In this document: positions 47,096-56,779 of the stretch, in pieces
Layout of the letters: each line of letters starts with the position of its first letter
Numbering within the stretch: the first letter of the stretch is position 1
Assembly: GCF_008015755.1 (NCBI RefSeq)
Contig: NZ_SSGF01000015.1
Location: 1 to 64,000, forward strand
Length of the DNA stretch: 64,000 nucleotides
Reading direction: 5' to 3'
Source of the DNA: Methylophilus sp.
GTDB lineage: Bacteria > Pseudomonadota > Gammaproteobacteria > Burkholderiales > Methylophilaceae
The notes under the pieces: model-generated
The model's database searches: none
What the model saw: the letters and a program-made list of their open reading frames with translations, nothing else
What the model was told of the DNA's origin: nothing
Program-made: the position numbers and the translations under genes

Positions 47096-48268
47096 TTAAT
47101 GACTAAACATGCCCTGACGTGCGTAAGGCTGCGACAAACGCAAGCCCAGTGCGACCACAATCGCCCCCAATAACGGGAACAACGCCGCCAGCGTAAACGT
47201 GAGCTGCCCGCCTAAATACTCCAGGGCAAAGCCGCCTAGCAAACCACCCAATGCACCGCCAACGCCATACGCCACACTGTTATAAATCGCCTGTCCTTTG
47301 GCTTGGTGACGGCCATTAAAGTATTGCGTGACCACCTCAACCGAAGCGGCATGAAAACTGCCAAAGGTAAACGCATGCATGGTTTGCGCCAGCAATAACA
47401 GCCACAGCTGGTCCGGCACCTGACCCATCATGATAAAGCGCACCACGCCTATCAGCAGGCTGGTCAGCAAAATAGTTTTGAGCTTAAGGCGCGCCATGAT
47501 CCACGGCATTTTCATAAAAATACCGATTTCGCAAATCACGCCCAGCCCCCACAACCAACCTATCATGCCTTTGCTGTAACCATGCTCAGCCAAGTAGATA
47601 GAATAGAAGTTATACATGAGGCCATGTGCGGTGACCATCATGGCGCAGCCGATGAGCAACGACAGTACTGCCGGTTGTTTTAAGATTTGCCAGACTGAAA
47701 AATCATCATGTGCATGTGGCGGCACGTGGGCTTCCGGTAGTTTCCAGGTCAGGCCAAACAAGGTGCATTGCACTAGCAAGATAAACCACAGCAGACTGCC
47801 AATGCCAAACCAATCGGTTAAATAGCCTAACAGCACCGAGGCGACAATAAACCCCCATGAACCCCACAAGCGGATTTTGCTGTAATGGCCATTGGTGCTG
47901 GCCAGATGTGCGAGTACCAAAGACTCGGAAAGCGGCAAGGTCGAGCTGGTAAACAGGCTGAGGGCGATCATCACCACAAACATAGTGGTAAAGTCGTGCG
48001 CCCAGAAAATAGCAATAAAGCCTAGCAAACCGAGAAAAGCAGTCGTGCGTATCCAGCGCACGCGTTGCCGCGTATGGTCTGCCAGCCAGCCCCACAAATT
48101 GGGCGCAATAATACGGCTGAGTTGAAACAGCGACATCAGGATGCCAATATCGGCCGGGGAAAACGATTCAGACGTCAGGTATAAGCCCCAGTAAGGGACA
48201 AATGCACCGACAAAAAAGTAGTAAATAAAATAGAAACGCGAGAGATTGAAGTGTAAGGCGTGACTCAT
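47096..48268 (-). CDS. MFS transporter, MFS_1-like (HcaT/LacY-related)
   Basis: The 390-residue product has about 12 membrane helices. The N-terminus LSRFYFIYYFFVGAFVPYWGLYL and the loop WLADHTRQRVRW are as in the HcaT-like (phenylpropionate/nucleoside-type) group of small MFS permeases. The substrate is unknown. The ATG at 48268 has GAG 8 bases upstream. It follows aroC with 57 bases, where a long hairpin (48290-48319) lies. Confidence 0.85.
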   Translation of the reverse strand: MSHALHFNLSRFYFIYYFFVGAFVPYWGLYLTSESFSPADIGILMSLFQLSRIIAPNLWGWLADHTRQRVRWIRTTAFLGLLGFIAIFWAHDFTTMFVVMIALSLFTSSTLPLSESLVLAHLASTNGHYSKIRLWGSWGFIVASVLLGYLTDWFGIGSLLWFILLVQCTLFGLTWKLPEAHVPPHAHDDFSVWQILKQPAVLSLLIGCAMMVTAHGLMYNFYSIYLAEHGYSKGMIGWLWGLGVICEIGIFMKMPWIMARLKLKTILLTSLLIGVVRFIMMGQVPDQLWLLLLAQTMHAFTFGSFHAASVEVVTQYFNGRHQAKGQAIYNSVAYGVGGALGGLLGGFALEYLGGQLTFTLAALFPLLGAIVVALGLRLSQPYARQGMFSH

Positions 48269-48289
48269 AAAATACTCGCGCTTGGATGA

Positions 48290-48319
48290 CCATCGCCCAA
48301 GGGTGAACTTGGGCGATGG
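48290..48319 (-). other. 12-bp perfect hairpin between aroC and the MFS gene
   Basis: CCATCGCCCAAG and CTTGGGCGATGG pair perfectly with a 6-base loop. No T-run follows on the minus strand, so it may be an mRNA stabiliser or processing site, limiting or separating expression of the downstream transporter. Confidence 0.7.
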
Positions 48320-48325
48320 AGGCAA

Positions 48326-49417
48326 TTACAGTGTTGGCACCTTGGAATGCACGTCTGCATTCTGGCCACGGTTGCGCAATGCATGATCCATCAACACCAG
48401 CGCCAGCATGGCTTCGACAATCGGCGTCGCACGGATGCCCACACATGGGTCGTGACGGCCTGTGGTTTGCATCATCACAGACTCACCAGCCTGATTAATA
48501 GAATGACGTGGTTGCGGAATGCTGGAAGTTGGCTTGAATGCAACATTGACCACAATATCCTGGCCGCTAGAAATACCGCCCAAAATGCCACCGGCATGGT
48601 TGGTGGCAAAGCCTTCTGGCGTCAACTCGTCGCTGTGTACGCTGCCGCGCTGTGCCACGGAGGCAAACCCGGCGCCAATCTCCACACCTTTGACCGCATT
48701 GATGCCCATCATGGCATGCGCAATATCCGCATCCAGGCGATCAAATACTGGCTCACCCAAGCCCACCGGTACTTTCTCAGCCACCACGGTAATCTGCGCG
48801 CCAACCGAGTCACGCTCGCTGCGAATCTGGTCCATATAGGCTTCCAGCTGCGGCAGAATCTCTACATTGGGTGAAAAGAAGGCGTTACCTTCTTGTGACA
48901 AGGCATCCCAGCTCACAAACGGCACTTTAATGTCGCCGATCTGGCTTAAGTAGCCACGGATCTGCACGCCGTATTGCTGCTTGAGCCATTTTTTAGCAAT
49001 GGCGCCAGCGGCCACTCGCACCGCGGTTTCACGTGCGCTGGAGCGGCCACCGCCGCGGTAGTCGCGAATGCCGTACTTTTGCGTATAGGTGTAGTCCGCA
49101 TGACCAGGACGGAAAGTCTCCATGATCTTGCTGTAATCCTGTGAGCGCTGATCTGTGTTGCGGATCAGCAAACCAATGGGCGTGCCTGTGGTTTTACCTT
49201 CAAACACGCCAGACAAAATCTCCACTTCATCGGCTTCGGCGCGCTGGGTCACATGGCGCGAGGTCCCCGGTTTACGGCGGTCGAGATCGACTTGTAAGTC
49301 AGCCGCGCTGAGTTCCAGGCCTGGTGGGCAGCCATCCACAATGCCGCCAATCCCAGGGCCATGTGACTCGCCAAACGAGGTCAAGGTAAACAAGGTGCCG
49401 ATGGTATTGCCAGACAT
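48326..49417 (-). CDS. aroC: Chorismate synthase
   Basis: AroC makes chorismate from EPSP using reduced FMN, the last step of the shikimate pathway. The 363-residue product has [16 protein letters not shown] at the start, [24 protein letters not shown] and [17 protein letters not shown]. The ATG at 49417 is chosen; a TTG 18 bases upstream is unlikely. It is divergent from corA. Confidence 0.97.
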   Translation of the reverse strand: MSGNTIGTLFTLTSFGESHGPGIGGIVDGCPPGLELSAADLQVDLDRRKPGTSRHVTQRAEADEVEILSGVFEGKTTGTPIGLLIRNTDQRSQDYSKIMETFRPGHADYTYTQKYGIRDYRGGGRSSARETAVRVAAGAIAKKWLKQQYGVQIRGYLSQIGDIKVPFVSWDALSQEGNAFFSPNVEILPQLEAYMDQIRSERDSVGAQITVVAEKVPVGLGEPVFDRLDADIAHAMMGINAVKGVEIGAGFASVAQRGSVHSDELTPEGFATNHAGGILGGISSGQDIVVNVAFKPTSSIPQPRHSINQAGESVMMQTTGRHDPCVGIRATPIVEAMLALVLMDHALRNRGQNADVHSKVPTL

Positions 49418-49538
49418 GCGTTTTATCCCACTCAATAATTTTCTTTATTTTAGCATAGACTGGCCAGCCACCTGTCTGTGGGTTGATTTCCAGCCAGTGA
49501 ACGCTTATGCTGGAGCGGCATTTTTAGCTGGGATGACC

Positions 49539-50630
49539 ATGGCCAAACGTAAACACAGCCACCGCAAGCACAGATTGCTGGGGGCCGACAACACGACATC
49601 TGTCGAGACAACTGCAGGCCAAGATTTACCTGCGGCCTGTATTCACAAGATTTGCTACAACGTAGAAGATATCGTGTCGCAACAACTCACCATGCAGGAG
49701 ATCGTCAACTGGCAACCACCCGCCGGGCACGTGGCCTGGATTAATGTGCATGGCGTGCTGGACATCCCCTTACTACAAGCCGTGGCTCGCCGTTTCAAAC
49801 TGCACCCGCTGGTGCTGGATGATATTTTAAATACCGAACAGCGGCCTAAGCTTGATACTTACCCGGATTATCTGTTTCTTGAAACGCGCTTGTTTTACTA
49901 CGATACAGAAAATCTTAGTGTCAGTTCAGAACAAATCAGTATGGCATTGGGACGTGAGTGGCTGCTTACTTTTCAGGAGCGCCCCTCTGGCAGCTTTGAG
50001 CCGGTGCGCGAACGACTACGCCAGGGCCAGGTCTTGCTTCGCCAAAGCGGCCCTGACTATTTATGCTACGCCCTGCTAGATAGCTTGATGGAACGCTATT
50101 TTCAGGTGCTAGAGGCGATTAATGACGATGCCGAGCAACTGGAAAATCATCTATTGGATCGCCCCAGCCCGGAAGACTTGCAGAATATTCACCGACTCAA
50201 GCATGTCACCATACAACTGCGGCGTGCTGTCTGGCCGTTGCGCGAAGTATTGAACAGCTTGATTCGGAATGAACACGGATTCTTCAGCCCGCAAACTGTG
50301 CCTTATTTGCGTGACCTATACGACCACACAGTGCATTTCACCGAATCCCTTGAGGCCATTCGCGACACTTTAAGTGGCTTGATGGATATTTACATGACTA
50401 GCCTCAGTCAGCGCGTGAACCTCGAGGTGCGCGCGCTGACAGTGGTCGCCATGCTGTTTATGCCTGCCACGCTGATTGCCGGGATTTTTGGTATGAATTT
50501 TAACGAAATGCCATGGCTAAAAGACCCGGATGGATTTTGGTGGGCCATCGGCATGATGCTATTGATCGCGATAGCGATGTTGCTGGTGTTTTGGCGACGA
50601 CAATGGCTAAGTAGCCGCCGTGAATCTTAA
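49539..50630 (+). CDS. corA: CorA-family magnesium/cobalt transporter
   Basis: CorA is a pentameric Mg/Co channel. The 363-residue product ends with two membrane helices and the signature GMNFNEMPW (about 312). The cytoplasmic N-terminal funnel has VAWINVHGVLD, HPLVLDDILNTEQRPK and a long helix. A basic, disordered start (MAKRKHSHRKHR) is present. The ATG at 49539 is chosen because it follows GGGAT; the open frame upstream overlaps aroC on the other strand. Confidence 0.94.
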   Translation: MAKRKHSHRKHRLLGADNTTSVETTAGQDLPAACIHKICYNVEDIVSQQLTMQEIVNWQPPAGHVAWINVHGVLDIPLLQAVARRFKLHPLVLDDILNTEQRPKLDTYPDYLFLETRLFYYDTENLSVSSEQISMALGREWLLTFQERPSGSFEPVRERLRQGQVLLRQSGPDYLCYALLDSLMERYFQVLEAINDDAEQLENHLLDRPSPEDLQNIHRLKHVTIQLRRAVWPLREVLNSLIRNEHGFFSPQTVPYLRDLYDHTVHFTESLEAIRDTLSGLMDIYMTSLSQRVNLEVRALTVVAMLFMPATLIAGIFGMNFNEMPWLKDPDGFWWAIGMMLLIAIAMLLVFWRRQWLSSRRES

Positions 50631-50633
50631 TGA

Positions 50634-51425
50634 CTACGCGGCCAGCAGTTCAGCACGCGGTAATTGCTTGCTCACATCCTGCAACTCGTAGAATAACGCC
50701 ATATAGTCTTGCGCAGCTGCGCTGTCGGCGTCATATTCAAACACATGCTGACCCATACGCGCACTCTCCGTCAAGGCAGCATGTTCATAGATTTTGCTCA
50801 TCAATACTTCGTTGCCAAACAGGCGGCGCATCTCCTGCTCCACCTCAGCCGTCATTGCCTTGCGTTTATCCGCCCGCGTCAGCAAATAGCGGCGCTGTAT
50901 TTTTTGCTTTAAGACCGGCTGCAAGGCATTGAGTGCTTTATCCATTTTGACTGCAGAGTGGATGGATAAATAATCGGTTGAGACCGGAATCAGCACCAGG
51001 TCGCTGGCAAACACTGCACTTAATGAAATCACACCAAGATACGGGCAGCAATCCATCAACACCTGTAATGATGGTTGCGCCGCTGCGAGTGTCGCAAGCC
51101 CTTGCCCTAATTTATTCAAGGTGGCTGGGCCACGACCAAATTGCGAATCGACCTTCATTAGTTCAGCGCTGGCAGCAATCAACTGCAAGCCATTGCGCAA
51201 AGGTTGGCACAAGCTATCCAGCGGTGTCGCATCTTGATAAAACTTGAATAAATGCTGCTGCGTATCAAGGCCGGTATGCTTGTAAATCTCGGTGAGCCTG
51301 GCTTGCGGATCCATATCCAGTAAGGCCACCTGACGTTTTTTACGTTGAATAGCAGCGGCCAGATTGAGTGCAGTGGTGGTAGACCCCACGCCTGCTTTCT
51401 GATTAAAAATTGCGATTTTCAACAT
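50634..51425 (-). CDS. ParA-like protein with altered Walker A motif
   Basis: The 263-residue product resembles ParA/MinD ATPases: IAIFNQKAGVGSTTTALNLAAAI at the start, LLDMDPQARLTEI (switch region), LMDCCPYLG (Walker B) and LIPVSTDYLSIHS. The deviant Walker A normally reads KGGVGKTT. Here it is KAGVGSTT, so the signature lysine (Lys10) is kept but the P-loop lysine is Ser15, encoded by TCT. ATP hydrolysis may be weak or lost. No parB follows, so a chromosome- or protein-positioning role in cells is open. Confidence 0.8.
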   Translation of the reverse strand: MLKIAIFNQKAGVGSTTTALNLAAAIQRKKRQVALLDMDPQARLTEIYKHTGLDTQQHLFKFYQDATPLDSLCQPLRNGLQLIAASAELMKVDSQFGRGPATLNKLGQGLATLAAAQPSLQVLMDCCPYLGVISLSAVFASDLVLIPVSTDYLSIHSAVKMDKALNALQPVLKQKIQRRYLLTRADKRKAMTAEVEQEMRRLFGNEVLMSKIYEHAALTESARMGQHVFEYDADSAAAQDYMALFYELQDVSKQLPRAELLAA

Positions 51426-51550
51426 GATGGTGTTTGCTCAGACCTGGTGTTAAACATCAAATACGGCATAAGATGCGTGTCATCATAAACGATGTTGCCA
51501 ACAGAGGCCACCCCGCCAAAGACAGCATGGGTAGTAAAAGCATCGGTAGA

Positions 51551-51576
51551 AAAAAAGAAACCCGCTATTGCGGGTT
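51551..51576 (-). terminator. Terminator-like hairpin on the minus strand
   Basis: AACCCGC, AATA and GCGGGTT read on the minus strand are followed by TCTTTTTTTC. It lies in the gap after dnaJ and could be a second stop for its transcript. Confidence 0.55.
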
Positions 51577-51605
51577 AAAAGGGGGTTTGGATCAGGAGGA
51601 AATCA

Positions 51606-51719
51606 ATGCTAGTTGTTGAAAATCAACTAAACCAGCCATCAAACAAAACATTTTGTGTTTCGTTTAAAGATGAGTTCAGTATAGGGAGGAGTTATTGCAG
51701 CAATTTGACCAAGCTGTAA
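51606..51719 (+). CDS. Candidate 37-residue small ORF
   Basis: A small frame, starting MLVVENQLNQPSNKTF and ending SYCSNLTKL, is preceded by a strong ribosome binding site (AGGAGG, 6 bases before the ATG). It has no signal peptide or recognised domain. It lies in the 452-base gap between the ParA-like gene and dnaJ, on the opposite strand to both. It could be a real small protein or chance. The rest of this gap (51426-51550 and 51720-51800) is AT-rich, and I see no other gene there. Confidence 0.35.
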   Translation: MLVVENQLNQPSNKTFCVSFKDEFSIGRSYCSNLTKL

Positions 51720-51805
51720 CTGAATTGTAAAAGGCTAAATTCAATTGTTATCAAATTGTAACCTTAATAAAAACAACAACTTGCAGACACTGTTTAATAA
51801 AAACA

Positions 51806-51859
51806 GTAAAAAAACAAACGACTGATAGTCTAGCAGAATCCTGCTTGCCAGACGATCAG
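51806..51859 (-). terminator. Terminator after dnaJ
   Basis: On the minus strand CTGATCGTCT pairs with AGACTATCAG (one mismatch), with an inner AGCAG / CTGCT stem, followed by TCGTTTGTTTTTTT. It begins about 20 bases after the dnaJ stop. Confidence 0.8.
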
Positions 51860-51877
51860 CCGTGAGATTACAAAAAA

Positions 51878-53005
51878 CTAACTGAAAAAGTCGCGCGCTT
51901 TATCAACCCAGCTTTTATTCTTGGGGCTGTGTTTACCAGCATCGGCTTGCGTGCTGCTTTCAAATTCGCGCAGCAGGTCTTTCTGCTTCTCGGTTAAGCG
52001 CACCGGCGTTTCAACCACCACATGCACCATCAAGTCACCATGCTCACTTGAGCGTAAAGGCTTGATGCCTTTACCACGCAAGCGGAACACGCTGCCGGTT
52101 TGCGTTTCAGCTGGGATTTTCATCTTGGCGGCGCCATCCAGCGTAGGCACTTCGATTTCGCCCCCCAACGCTGCCGTGCTAAAACTGATCGGCATTTCGC
52201 AATGCAGATTGGCACCATCACGTTGAAAAATCGGGTGCTCTTTGAGATGCACAACAACATACAAATCACCGGTTGGCCCGCCATTGACGCCGGCTTCGCC
52301 TTCACCGCTCAAGCGGATACGATCGCCTTCGTCGACACCCGATGGAATCTTCACATTGAGGGTTTTGTTTTGCTTGACGCGACCACCGCCATGGCAAGTC
52401 GGACAAGGCTCTTTCACCATCTTGCCAGTGCCATGGCATTTGGGGCAGGTTTGCTGCACAGAGAAAAAGCCCTGCTGCATACGCACCTGGCCGTGGCCAT
52501 TACACGTCGTACACGTCACTGGTGAAGTACCTGGGCGCGCGCCCGAACCATGACAGGTTTCGCAGCTGGTTTGCACCGGGATGCGAATCTTGGTCTCTGT
52601 CCCCTTGGCGGCATCTTCGAGCGAAATTTCCAGGTTGTAACGTAAGTCAGCACCGCGATAGACATTGGAGCGCTGATTGCGGGCACCCCCAAAAATATCC
52701 CCAAAAATATCGCCGAAAGCGTCACTGAAATTGCCGGAGTTAAAGCCACCAAAACCGCCGCCACCCATGCTGGGGTCTACCCCGGCGTGACCATACTGGT
52801 CATAGGCGGCACGCTTCTGGTCGTCGCTCAGCATTTCATAAGCCTCTTTGGCTTCTTTAAAGCTTTCTTCGGCTTTCGGGTTATCCGGGTTGCGGTCCGG
52901 GTGAAACTTCATGGCCAGCTTTTTAAAGGCTTTTTTAATTTCCTCTTCGCTGGCGTCGCGGTTCACACCTAACACTTCGTAATAATCTTTTTTTGCAGCT
53001 GCCAT
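51878..53005 (-). CDS. dnaJ: Chaperone protein DnaJ
   Basis: DnaJ delivers unfolded proteins to DnaK and stimulates its ATPase. The 375-residue product has the J domain with HPD ([10 protein letters not shown]), a Gly/Phe-rich linker, four CxxCxGxG zinc repeats ([32 protein letters not shown]) and the C-terminal substrate-binding domains. It follows dnaK with 116 bases, which contain a hairpin. Confidence 0.98.
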   Translation of the reverse strand: MAAAKKDYYEVLGVNRDASEEEIKKAFKKLAMKFHPDRNPDNPKAEESFKEAKEAYEMLSDDQKRAAYDQYGHAGVDPSMGGGGFGGFNSGNFSDAFGDIFGDIFGGARNQRSNVYRGADLRYNLEISLEDAAKGTETKIRIPVQTSCETCHGSGARPGTSPVTCTTCNGHGQVRMQQGFFSVQQTCPKCHGTGKMVKEPCPTCHGGGRVKQNKTLNVKIPSGVDEGDRIRLSGEGEAGVNGGPTGDLYVVVHLKEHPIFQRDGANLHCEMPISFSTAALGGEIEVPTLDGAAKMKIPAETQTGSVFRLRGKGIKPLRSSEHGDLMVHVVVETPVRLTEKQKDLLREFESSTQADAGKHSPKNKSWVDKARDFFS

Positions 53006-53039
53006 AGTTTTTCCGTTTAACGCGCTTGCGTCATAAAGA

Positions 53040-53071
53040 CAAACACACCCGCGATGCGCGTAGTGTGTTTG
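53040..53071 (-). other. Hairpin between dnaK and dnaJ
   Basis: CAAACACAC (53040-53048) and GTGTGTTTG (53063-53071) pair perfectly, and CGCG / CGCG can pair inside. On the minus strand it is followed by TCTTTATG, so it may be a weak attenuator that lowers dnaJ relative to dnaK. Confidence 0.6.
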
Positions 53072-53121
53072 CCGACATCATTGAAAAAGGGCGAGTATCT
53101 GCATACCCGCCGTTTTCACGC

Positions 53122-55044
53122 TTAGTCTTTTTTAACTTCTTCAAACTCGGCATCCACCACATCGCCTTCAACCGTTTTTTCACCTTCAGGTTGTTGTGCG
53201 CTCTCGGTGTTGGCCTGCGCTTGTTGCTCGGCGTAGACTTTCTCACCCAGTTTTTGTGAGGCTTCCATCAAGGCATTGGTTTTGGCTTCGATCACTTCTT
53301 TGTCATCGCCATCTTTGGCCACGGCTTCGAGGTCTTTGATCGCGTCTTCGATCTTGGCTTTTTCGTCTGCCTCAATCTTGTCGCCATGCTCAGCCAGTGA
53401 TTTTTTCACGCTGTGCAACACACTGTCAGCCTGGTTACGGGCATCGACCAGTTCACGCAGTTTTTTGTCTTCATCAGCATATTTCGCCGCATCCTCTTCC
53501 ATGCGCTGAATTTCTTCTTCAGACAAACCGGAGTTCGCCTTGATGGTGATTTTGTTTTCTTTGCCGGTGGCTTTGTCTTTGGCAGACACATGCAAAATAC
53601 CGTTGGCATCGATGTCAAACGTCACTTCAATTTGCGGCATGCCACGTGGGGATGGTGGAATGTCGCTCAGGTTAAACTGGCCCAGGCTCTTGTTGCCAGA
53701 GGCCATTTCACGCTCGCCTTGCAGCACGTGAATGGTCACGGCGTTCTGGTTATCTTCGGCAGTCGAGAACACTTGTGATGCCTTGGTCGGAATCGTCGTG
53801 TTTTTCTTGATCAGCTTGGTCATCACGCTGCCCAACGTCTCAATCCCCAGTGACAACGGTGTCACGTCCAGCAGTAACACGTCTTTGACGTCGCCTTTCA
53901 ATACGCCACCCTGAATCGCAGCACCTACCGCTACGGCTTCATCCGGGTTCACGTCTTTACGTGGCTCTTTGCCAAAAATCTCTTTCACTTTTTCTTGCAC
54001 TTTTGGCATACGGCTTTGACCACCAACCAAAATCACGTCAGAAATATCAGACGGAGACACACCCGCATCTTTCAAGGCAGTTTTACAAGGTGCAATCGTG
54101 CGCTCGATCAACTCTTCCACCAGTGATTCCAGTTTGGCACGGGTGATTTTCACCACCAAGTGCTTAGGACCGCTGGCATCTGCCGTGATGTAAGGCAAGT
54201 TCACTTCAGTTTGCTGTGCGCCAGACAATTCGATCTTGGCTTTTTCAGCAGCTTCTTTCAAACGCTGCTTGGCCAGCAAGTCGTTGCGCAGGTCCAGGCC
54301 GTTTTCTTTTTTGAACTCATCCGCCAAAAAGTCGATGATGCGGTTATCGAAGTCTTCACCACCCAAGAACGTGTCACCGTTGGTAGACAACACTTCAAAC
54401 TGGTGTTCGCCGTCGATTTCAGTAATTTCGATAATCGAAATATCAAACGTACCGCCTCCCAAGTCATACACCGCAATTTTGCGGTCGCCTTCTTGTTTGT
54501 CCATACCGAACGCCAACGCAGCTGCGGTTGGTTCGTTAATGATCCGTTTCACATCCAGGCCAGCAATACGGCCTGCATCTTTAGTTGCCTGACGCTGGCT
54601 GTCGTTAAAGTAAGCAGGCACAGTAATCACGGCCTCGGTCACTTCTTCGCCCAGGTAGTCTTCAGCGGTTTTCTTCATTTTGCGCAAGACTTCGGCAGAA
54701 ATTTGCGGTGGCGCTTGTTTGTTGCCACGCACTTCTACCCAAGCATCGCCATTGTCGGCTTTGGCAATGGTGTAAGGCATCAGGTCGATGTCTTTTTGCA
54801 CTTCTTTTTCGTCAAAACGGCGACCGATCAAACGCTTCACCGCAAACAAGGTGTTTTTCGGGTTGGTCACGGCCTGGCGTTTTGCCGGTGCGCCGACCAG
54901 AATCTCGCCATCTTCCTGATAAGCGATGATAGAAGGCGTAGTACGTGCGCCTTCAGCGTTTTCAATCACACGTGGCTTGCCGCCTTCCATGACAGCAACG
55001 CAAGAGTTGGTCGTCCCCAAGTCAATACCGATAATTTTTGCCAT
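53122..55044 (-). CDS. dnaK: Chaperone protein DnaK
   Basis: This is the Hsp70 chaperone. The 640-residue product has [14 protein letters not shown] (ATP phosphate), [12 protein letters not shown] and the interdomain linker [14 protein letters not shown], a substrate-binding domain and a helical lid. The C-terminus ends in the acidic [14 protein letters not shown], as usual. It is preceded by its own heat-shock promoter (55093-55120). Confidence 0.99.
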   Translation of the reverse strand: MAKIIGIDLGTTNSCVAVMEGGKPRVIENAEGARTTPSIIAYQEDGEILVGAPAKRQAVTNPKNTLFAVKRLIGRRFDEKEVQKDIDLMPYTIAKADNGDAWVEVRGNKQAPPQISAEVLRKMKKTAEDYLGEEVTEAVITVPAYFNDSQRQATKDAGRIAGLDVKRIINEPTAAALAFGMDKQEGDRKIAVYDLGGGTFDISIIEITEIDGEHQFEVLSTNGDTFLGGEDFDNRIIDFLADEFKKENGLDLRNDLLAKQRLKEAAEKAKIELSGAQQTEVNLPYITADASGPKHLVVKITRAKLESLVEELIERTIAPCKTALKDAGVSPSDISDVILVGGQSRMPKVQEKVKEIFGKEPRKDVNPDEAVAVGAAIQGGVLKGDVKDVLLLDVTPLSLGIETLGSVMTKLIKKNTTIPTKASQVFSTAEDNQNAVTIHVLQGEREMASGNKSLGQFNLSDIPPSPRGMPQIEVTFDIDANGILHVSAKDKATGKENKITIKANSGLSEEEIQRMEEDAAKYADEDKKLRELVDARNQADSVLHSVKKSLAEHGDKIEADEKAKIEDAIKDLEAVAKDGDDKEVIEAKTNALMEASQKLGEKVYAEQQAQANTESAQQPEGEKTVEGDVVDAEFEEVKKD

Positions 55045-55092
55045 ATTGTATGTTCCTTAAATTCGTTAATCTTTAATCTACTGATGCAGTGA

Positions 55093-55120
55093 ACATTGGG
55101 ATGCTGAGACAGATTTCAAG
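55093..55120 (-). promoter_or_regulatory. Predicted heat-shock (sigma-32) promoter of dnaK
   Basis: On the minus strand CTTGAAA (complement of 55114-55120), a 13-base spacer and CCCAATGT (complement of 55093-55100). Both elements and the spacing agree with the sigma-32 pattern, and the sequence shares CTTGAAATC and GCATCCCAA with the grpE promoter. Confidence 0.65.
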
Positions 55121-55147
55121 CCCCTGTTCATTAAATGGTCTTTAGGC

Positions 55148-55681
55148 CTACTTGGCCTGAATCACGGTCACCAATGCCGGACGCAATACGCGCTCATTCA
55201 GGCTGTAGCCTTTTTGCAACACGCTCAACACGGTATTTGGCTCACCTTCGGCAGGCACCATGCTGATGGCCTGATGTTTGTTCGGGTCAAACTTTTCACC
55301 CAGCGGGTTAATCTCGGCAATATTGAACTTCTCAAATACGCTCAACAATTGCTTGGCGGTCAGCTCCACGCCGTTTTTATAGCTGGCGACTTCGTTGCTT
55401 TCTACTGCCAAAGCCGCATCCAGGCTATCTTTGACTGCCAGCAGTTCACCACTGAATTTTTCCAGCGCAAACTTGCGGGCCTTATCAATATCATCAGACG
55501 CGCGACGACGAATATTTTCGCCTTCCGCTTTCACATACAGTACTTGTGCCTTGGCTTCTTCGAGCGCGGCTTCCAGCGCAGCAATGCGTGCTTCTTGAGT
55601 ATCAGCCGGGCTGGCCTGTGCCGCCTCATTCAAGGCGGATTCGTCGGTGTTCACCTCGGTAGGTGTATTTGCTTCTTGCAT
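55148..55681 (-). CDS. grpE: Nucleotide exchange factor GrpE
   Basis: GrpE releases ADP from DnaK. The 177-residue product has an acidic, disordered N-terminus, a long coiled coil (about 40-100: [29 protein letters not shown]) and the C-terminal beta domain with [27 protein letters not shown]. The ATG at 55681 has AAAGGGGAG upstream. It is the first gene of grpE-dnaK-dnaJ. Confidence 0.97.
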   Translation of the reverse strand: MQEANTPTEVNTDESALNEAAQASPADTQEARIAALEAALEEAKAQVLYVKAEGENIRRRASDDIDKARKFALEKFSGELLAVKDSLDAALAVESNEVASYKNGVELTAKQLLSVFEKFNIAEINPLGEKFDPNKHQAISMVPAEGEPNTVLSVLQKGYSLNERVLRPALVTVIQAK

Positions 55682-55713
55682 GCAGCTCCCCTTTTTGTTC
55701 AACACTGTTCACC

Positions 55714-55740
55714 TGAAACAGTTTTATGCAGACTGTTTCA
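55714..55740 (-). promoter_or_regulatory. 9-9-9 inverted repeat in the grpE leader
   Basis: TGAAACAGT, nine bases, ACTGTTTCA: a perfect inverted repeat between the predicted promoter and the grpE ribosome binding site. The geometry equals the HrcA operator CIRCE (9-9-9), but the sequence differs (CIRCE is TTAGCACTC-N9-GAGTGCTAA). Confidence 0.6.
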
Positions 55741-55751
55741 ATATTTCTACA

Positions 55752-55779
55752 ATGTTGGGATGCCCCTACTGATTTCAAG
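55752..55779 (-). promoter_or_regulatory. Predicted heat-shock (sigma-32) promoter of grpE
   Basis: On the minus strand CTTGAAA (complement of 55773-55779), a 13-base spacer and CCCAACAT (complement of 55752-55759). It lies about 70 bases before the grpE start. Confidence 0.65.
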
Positions 55780-55807
55780 GGTAAAGCATGCATTTGTGCA
55801 TGATTTT

Positions 55808-56779
55808 TTAGAAATGGCTGGAAACTGCACTCACCATGGTGGACACCTCTGCGACGACTGCCGCAACGGATGGCACTTGCCCCTTACCACCGAGATTGAC
55901 CGCAGGCGCCACGCGGCCGCCTGCCACCCCGGTAAACGCCGGTTCGGTATCGGTATACAAGGCAACAATGGGGATATCCAGCGCGGCGGCCAGATGTGAT
56001 AAACCGGTATCCACGCCCACGGCAAAGCGTACCTGCGGCATTTGGCTAGCCAGTTGTTGCAGCGTCAGTTTAGGCAGCACTAACGCTTGCGGCACGTGCG
56101 CTGCAATCCGTTCCGCACGCGCTTTTTCGCTGTCACTGGCCCAAGGCAACCACATATGCAACCCTTGCGCAGCATAATGCTGCCCCAAGGCGACCCAATG
56201 CGCTTCCGGCCATAGTTTGCTATCGCGACTGGTGGCATGCAGCGCTAAAAAAGCCTCGACTGGCGTGTGACGCCCCAAACCCACTAGCCCATAAGCTGGC
56301 TTGTTTTGTGGCACCGCATAACCGAGCGCCAGCGCCGCCAGTGTGCGCATACGCACCACCGCGTGCTGGCGATAACTAATGGCGTATTGATGCTGGTAAA
56401 AACGGCTGGCCAGTGGTTCGCGAATCGAGTGCTTGTCGTAGCCATGGCGCGGCGCGTGCGCCCACGTCGCCATGACCGCGCTTTTCACCAAGCCTTGTAA
56501 ATCCAGCACCAGATCATAAGGGTGTGCTGCCACAGCCTGCTTCACGGCAGCGATTTCACGCCAGGTCTGGCAACGCCACCATTGCTTGCGCCAGCGGCGA
56601 ACGGCCACCGTAAACACTTGCTGCACCCGCGGATGCAGGCGGGGAATATCGGCAAAACTTTCTTCTACCAGCCAGTCGATCTGCGCATCAGGACAGTATT
56701 GCAGGATATCCTCCACAACAGGCAGGGCATGGACCACGTCGCCCATGGAGGTGGTTTTGACAATCAGGATGCGTTTCAT
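55808..56779 (-). CDS. waaC: Lipopolysaccharide heptosyltransferase I
   Basis: WaaC adds the first heptose to the Kdo of the LPS inner core (family 9). The 323-residue product begins MKRILIVKTTSMGDVVHALPVVEDI, has WLVEESFADIPRLHP and ends with the donor-binding GVDTGLSHLAAALDIPIVALYTDT. The ATG at 56779 is the family start; the frame upstream is not coding. It diverges from the next glycosyltransferase gene, with only 30 bases between their starts. Confidence 0.94.
   Translation of the reverse strand: MKRILIVKTTSMGDVVHALPVVEDILQYCPDAQIDWLVEESFADIPRLHPRVQQVFTVAVRRWRKQWWRCQTWREIAAVKQAVAAHPYDLVLDLQGLVKSAVMATWAHAPRHGYDKHSIREPLASRFYQHQYAISYRQHAVVRMRTLAALALGYAVPQNKPAYGLVGLGRHTPVEAFLALHATSRDSKLWPEAHWVALGQHYAAQGLHMWLPWASDSEKARAERIAAHVPQALVLPKLTLQQLASQMPQVRFAVGVDTGLSHLAAALDIPIVALYTDTEPAFTGVAGGRVAPAVNLGGKGQVPSVAAVVAEVSTMVSAVSSHF

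Noticed and set aside
54160-55092. 310-codon frame on the plus strand
   Set aside because: Antisense shadow of dnaK; Phe-rich with no known motif.
55714-55740. Standard CIRCE element
   Set aside because: Only the geometry agrees; the arms do not match TTAGCACTC / GAGTGCTAA.
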